From positions 1-7,635 of the forward strand of contig SKTN01000242.1 of NCBI GenBank assembly GCA_007117945.1: DNA of 7,635 nt. The letters are read 5' to 3'. Position numbers and translations under genes: made by a program. The stretch comes from Nitriliruptoraceae bacterium. Lineage in GTDB: Bacteria > Actinomycetota > Nitriliruptoria > Nitriliruptorales > Nitriliruptoraceae. This document shows, one piece after another, positions 6,000 to 7,635 of this stretch (within the stretch, counting starts at the first letter, position 1; each line of letters opens with the position of its first letter). The notes below the pieces were generated by a model. It was not told where the DNA came from. It made no database searches and saw only the letters and a list, made by a program, of their open reading frames with translations.

Positions 6000-6868
6000 C
6001 CCTTCACCCCCGTCGCCGCGACGCCCTGGATGAAGTAGCGCTGGAAGATCAGGAACACGATCAGCACGGGCAGGGTGGTCAGCATCGATCCAGCCATGGC
6101 CACGGGGGTGTTGAGGGACTCCCCTGTCGCCTGGGCTATCTGGCTCAGCCCAAGGGGCAGCGTCCAGATCGAGGAGTTGGTGGGTGCCGCGATCAGCGGG
6201 TGCAGGAACTCGTTCCACGATCCCTGGAAGCTCAGGATCGTCAGAGCGATCAACCCGGGGACGGCCATCGGGAGGATGATACGCCACCAGGTGGTGAACA
6301 CGCTGGCGCCATCCACCTTGGCAGCCTCCTCGATCTCTCTGGGCACCGACTCGAAGAACTGTTTCATGAGGAAGATCCCGAAGGCGTCGACCATGAGCGG
6401 AACGATGAGCCCGGAGAAGGAGTTGAGCATCCCGAGCTGGCGCAGCACGAGGAACCGCGGCACCGCGAGCACGATGCCCGGCACGGCCAGGGTGGCCACG
6501 ATGAAGGCGAAGATCACCTTGCGGCCGGGGAAGTCCAGACGGGCGAGCGCGTAACCGGCCAGGGAGGCGAGGAAGATCCTGCCCACCACCACCGACACCG
6601 TCACGATCACCGAGTTGCGCAACCACAAGGGGAAGGCGGAGTTGCCAACGACCTCCCAGGCTGCGGTGGTGACGTCCGCGGGGACCAGCCCGAGCGGGTT
6701 GGCCGCAACCTCGGCGCGGGTCTTGAACGAGGCGGAGATCGCCAGCAGGAAGGGCATGAGGTAGAGGAAGGCGAAGAACAGCAGGACCGCGTACCCCAGC
6801 ATCCGGCGGGTCCGGCGGGTCATGCGGTCGAGGGGTGTACGTCCCGAGACGGCGGTCATGGTGGCCAT
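5996..6868 (-). CDS. Carbohydrate ABC transporter permease, MalG-like (CUT1)
   Basis: A 290-residue inner-membrane protein forming one half of the channel of a sugar ABC importer. After a basic cytoplasmic tail (about 1-23) come six predicted helices, starting near LGYAVLLFFAFLYLMPFLL (24-42). The ATPase-docking EAA loop is intact: EAA 181-183, G187, I197-x-LP 200, the canonical spacing. It ends ..FQRYFIQGVAATGVKG, typical of MalG-type subunits, which finish with (V/L)KG. ATG 6868 is supported by TGAGGAG at 6877-6883, 8 bases away, which overlaps the stop of the preceding permease. It follows that permease by 12 bases and overlaps the glycosidase start by 4, so the three genes should be translated from one message. 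The sugar cannot be named from the permease. Confidence 0.95.
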   Translation of the reverse strand: MATMTAVSGRTPLDRMTRRTRRMLGYAVLLFFAFLYLMPFLLAISASFKTRAEVAANPLGLVPADVTTAAWEVVGNSAFPLWLRNSVIVTVSVVVGRIFLASLAGYALARLDFPGRKVIFAFIVATLAVPGIVLAVPRFLVLRQLGMLNSFSGLIVPLMVDAFGIFLMKQFFESVPREIEEAAKVDGASVFTTWWRIILPMAVPGLIALTILSFQGSWNEFLHPLIAAPTNSSIWTLPLGLSQIAQATGESLNTPVAMAGSMLTTLPVLIVFLIFQRYFIQGVAATGVKG

Positions 6869-6876
6869 GTTCAGCG

Positions 6877-6883
6877 CTCCTCA
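6877..6883 (-). promoter_or_regulatory. Ribosome binding site TGAGGAG overlapping upstream stop
   Basis: The Shine-Dalgarno sequence of the MalG-like permease includes the TGA stop (6881-6883) of the MalF-like permease, with an 8-base spacer to ATG 6868. This fixes the start and implies translational coupling of the two subunits, which are needed in equal amounts. Confidence 0.8.
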
Positions 6884-7635
6884 GTCCTCGTCGGTGCGCA
6901 GGACGCGCCGCTGGATCAGGGTCAGGGTGATGATGAGGATGAACAGCAGGAAGCTGATCGCTGCGGCCCGTCCCATGGCCGAGCCGTCGAAGCCATCGCG
7001 GTAGACGAGGTAGGCCGGAGTCAAGGTGGTCTTCTGGGGGCCACCACCCGAGATCACGTAGATCTGATCGAACACCTGCCAGGTCCCGATCAGCCCGATG
7101 GTCAGGACGAAGAACAGCGTCGGCTTCATCAGCGGCAGGGTGATCTTGAAGAAGTGCTGGAGGGTGCTCGCCCCGTCGACCCGTGAGGCCTCCTCCACCT
7201 CGTTGGAGATGTTCTGCAAGCCGGCGAGGAAGATCAGCATCATCGTGCCGGTGGTCGTCCACGTCGCGAGCATCATGATGCCGAACAGGGTGACGCTGGG
7301 TCCGGACGCCCACTCCCACAGCGACAGCGAGAGGAACTCCGTCCCAGCCATCCAGCCGGGTGCGGTGTCGACACCGATCGCACCGAGGATGCTGTGACCG
7401 AGCCCGGTGGCGTCCGCCAACCAGCGGGTGTCATCGGGGAGACCGACGGCACCGAACAGCGCGTTGATCGCGCCGTTGGTCTGGAACAGGAAGATGAACA
7501 CCAACCCGATCGCTACCGAGGAGGTGATCGACGGGAAGTAGTAGGTCGCACGGAAGAAGGTGCGCCCCTTGAGCAGCTTGTTGTTCACGATGACGGCGAG
7601 CACGAAGGCGATGATCGTCTGCGCCGGCACCACAC
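6881..7635 (-). CDS. Carbohydrate ABC transporter permease, MalF-like (CUT1), 5' end outside window
   Basis: The C-terminal 250 or so residues of the partner membrane subunit of the sugar importer. The GTG at 7633 is an internal valine, since the reading frame runs off the right edge and the usual first helix and N-terminal tail are missing. The EAA loop is canonical (EAS 148-150, G154, I164-x-LP 167, numbered from the valine at 7633), followed by the MalF-type stretch GTWQVFDQIYVISGGGP (183-199) and TPAYLVY. Between the helix ending near residue 50 and the next one near 118 lies an extended outside loop of about 65 residues, rich in Trp and Gly and including SLWEWASGPSV, longer than in many CUT1 permeases. 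From memory this is shared by an actinobacterial subgroup. The substrate-binding protein gene is expected upstream, beyond the window. Confidence 0.94.
   Translation of the reverse strand, partial: VVPAQTIIAFVLAVIVNNKLLKGRTFFRATYYFPSITSSVAIGLVFIFLFQTNGAINALFGAVGLPDDTRWLADATGLGHSILGAIGVDTAPGWMAGTEFLSLSLWEWASGPSVTLFGIMMLATWTTTGTMMLIFLAGLQNISNEVEEASRVDGASTLQHFFKITLPLMKPTLFFVLTIGLIGTWQVFDQIYVISGGGPQKTTLTPAYLVYRDGFDGSAMGRAAAISFLLFILIITLTLIQRRVLRTDED

Noticed and set aside
5789..7186. A 465-residue open frame on the + strand opposite the permeases.
   Set aside because: Very rich in Gly, Glu, Asp and His with no recognisable fold. The opposite strand encodes permeases with canonical EAA loops.
6000..7319. 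Upstream extension of the glycosidase frame toward 7319, which would make a protein of 1134 residues.
   Set aside because: The added part is an out-of-frame reading of the two permease genes, with no domain. GTG 5999 has a ribosome site and the usual 4-base overlap.

Overview
The window is about 70% G+C by eye, with strong third-position G/C bias, frequent GTG starts, ATGA/GTGA overlaps between genes, and actinobacterial-type proteins. It most likely comes from the chromosome of a high-GC Actinomycetota member. I cannot place it more precisely from sequence alone. There are no RNA genes, insertion sequences, CRISPR arrays or attachment sites that I can support.

Layout. The left half (1-3889) is on the + strand. 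It begins inside a gene whose visible part is a complete EAL cyclic-di-GMP phosphodiesterase domain. This gene overlaps by 4 bases a 162-residue protein built from three blocks of exact seven-residue repeats. A 226-base gap with two inverted repeats follows, then an OFA-type (oxalate:formate antiporter family) major facilitator transporter, and 67 bases later a zinc-independent NADPH:quinone oxidoreductase-like enzyme. The right half (3915-7635) is on the - strand. Read in its own direction it is a tight operon: a first sugar ABC permease (5' end outside the window), a second sugar ABC permease, and a 694-residue glycosidase of the amylo-alpha-1,6-glucosidase/glycogen-debranching-like family. 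The two halves converge on a 25-base gap near 3890-3914 with no visible hairpin terminator.

How the genes work together. The - strand operon reads as an import-and-cleave module. The two CUT1-type permeases form the membrane channel, and the cytoplasmic glycosidase probably cleaves the imported oligosaccharide. The binding protein would be expected upstream, beyond the right edge. No ATPase is visible; it may be encoded elsewhere and shared. The EAL gene and the heptad-repeat gene are very probably translated together, so the repeat protein is likely tied to c-di-GMP signalling. The transporter and oxidoreductase share a strand, but their functional link is unproven.

Most of the window is ordinary metabolism and signalling. 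The least explained item is the heptad-repeat protein coupled to the EAL domain; nothing here amounts to a clear new defence or mobile system.
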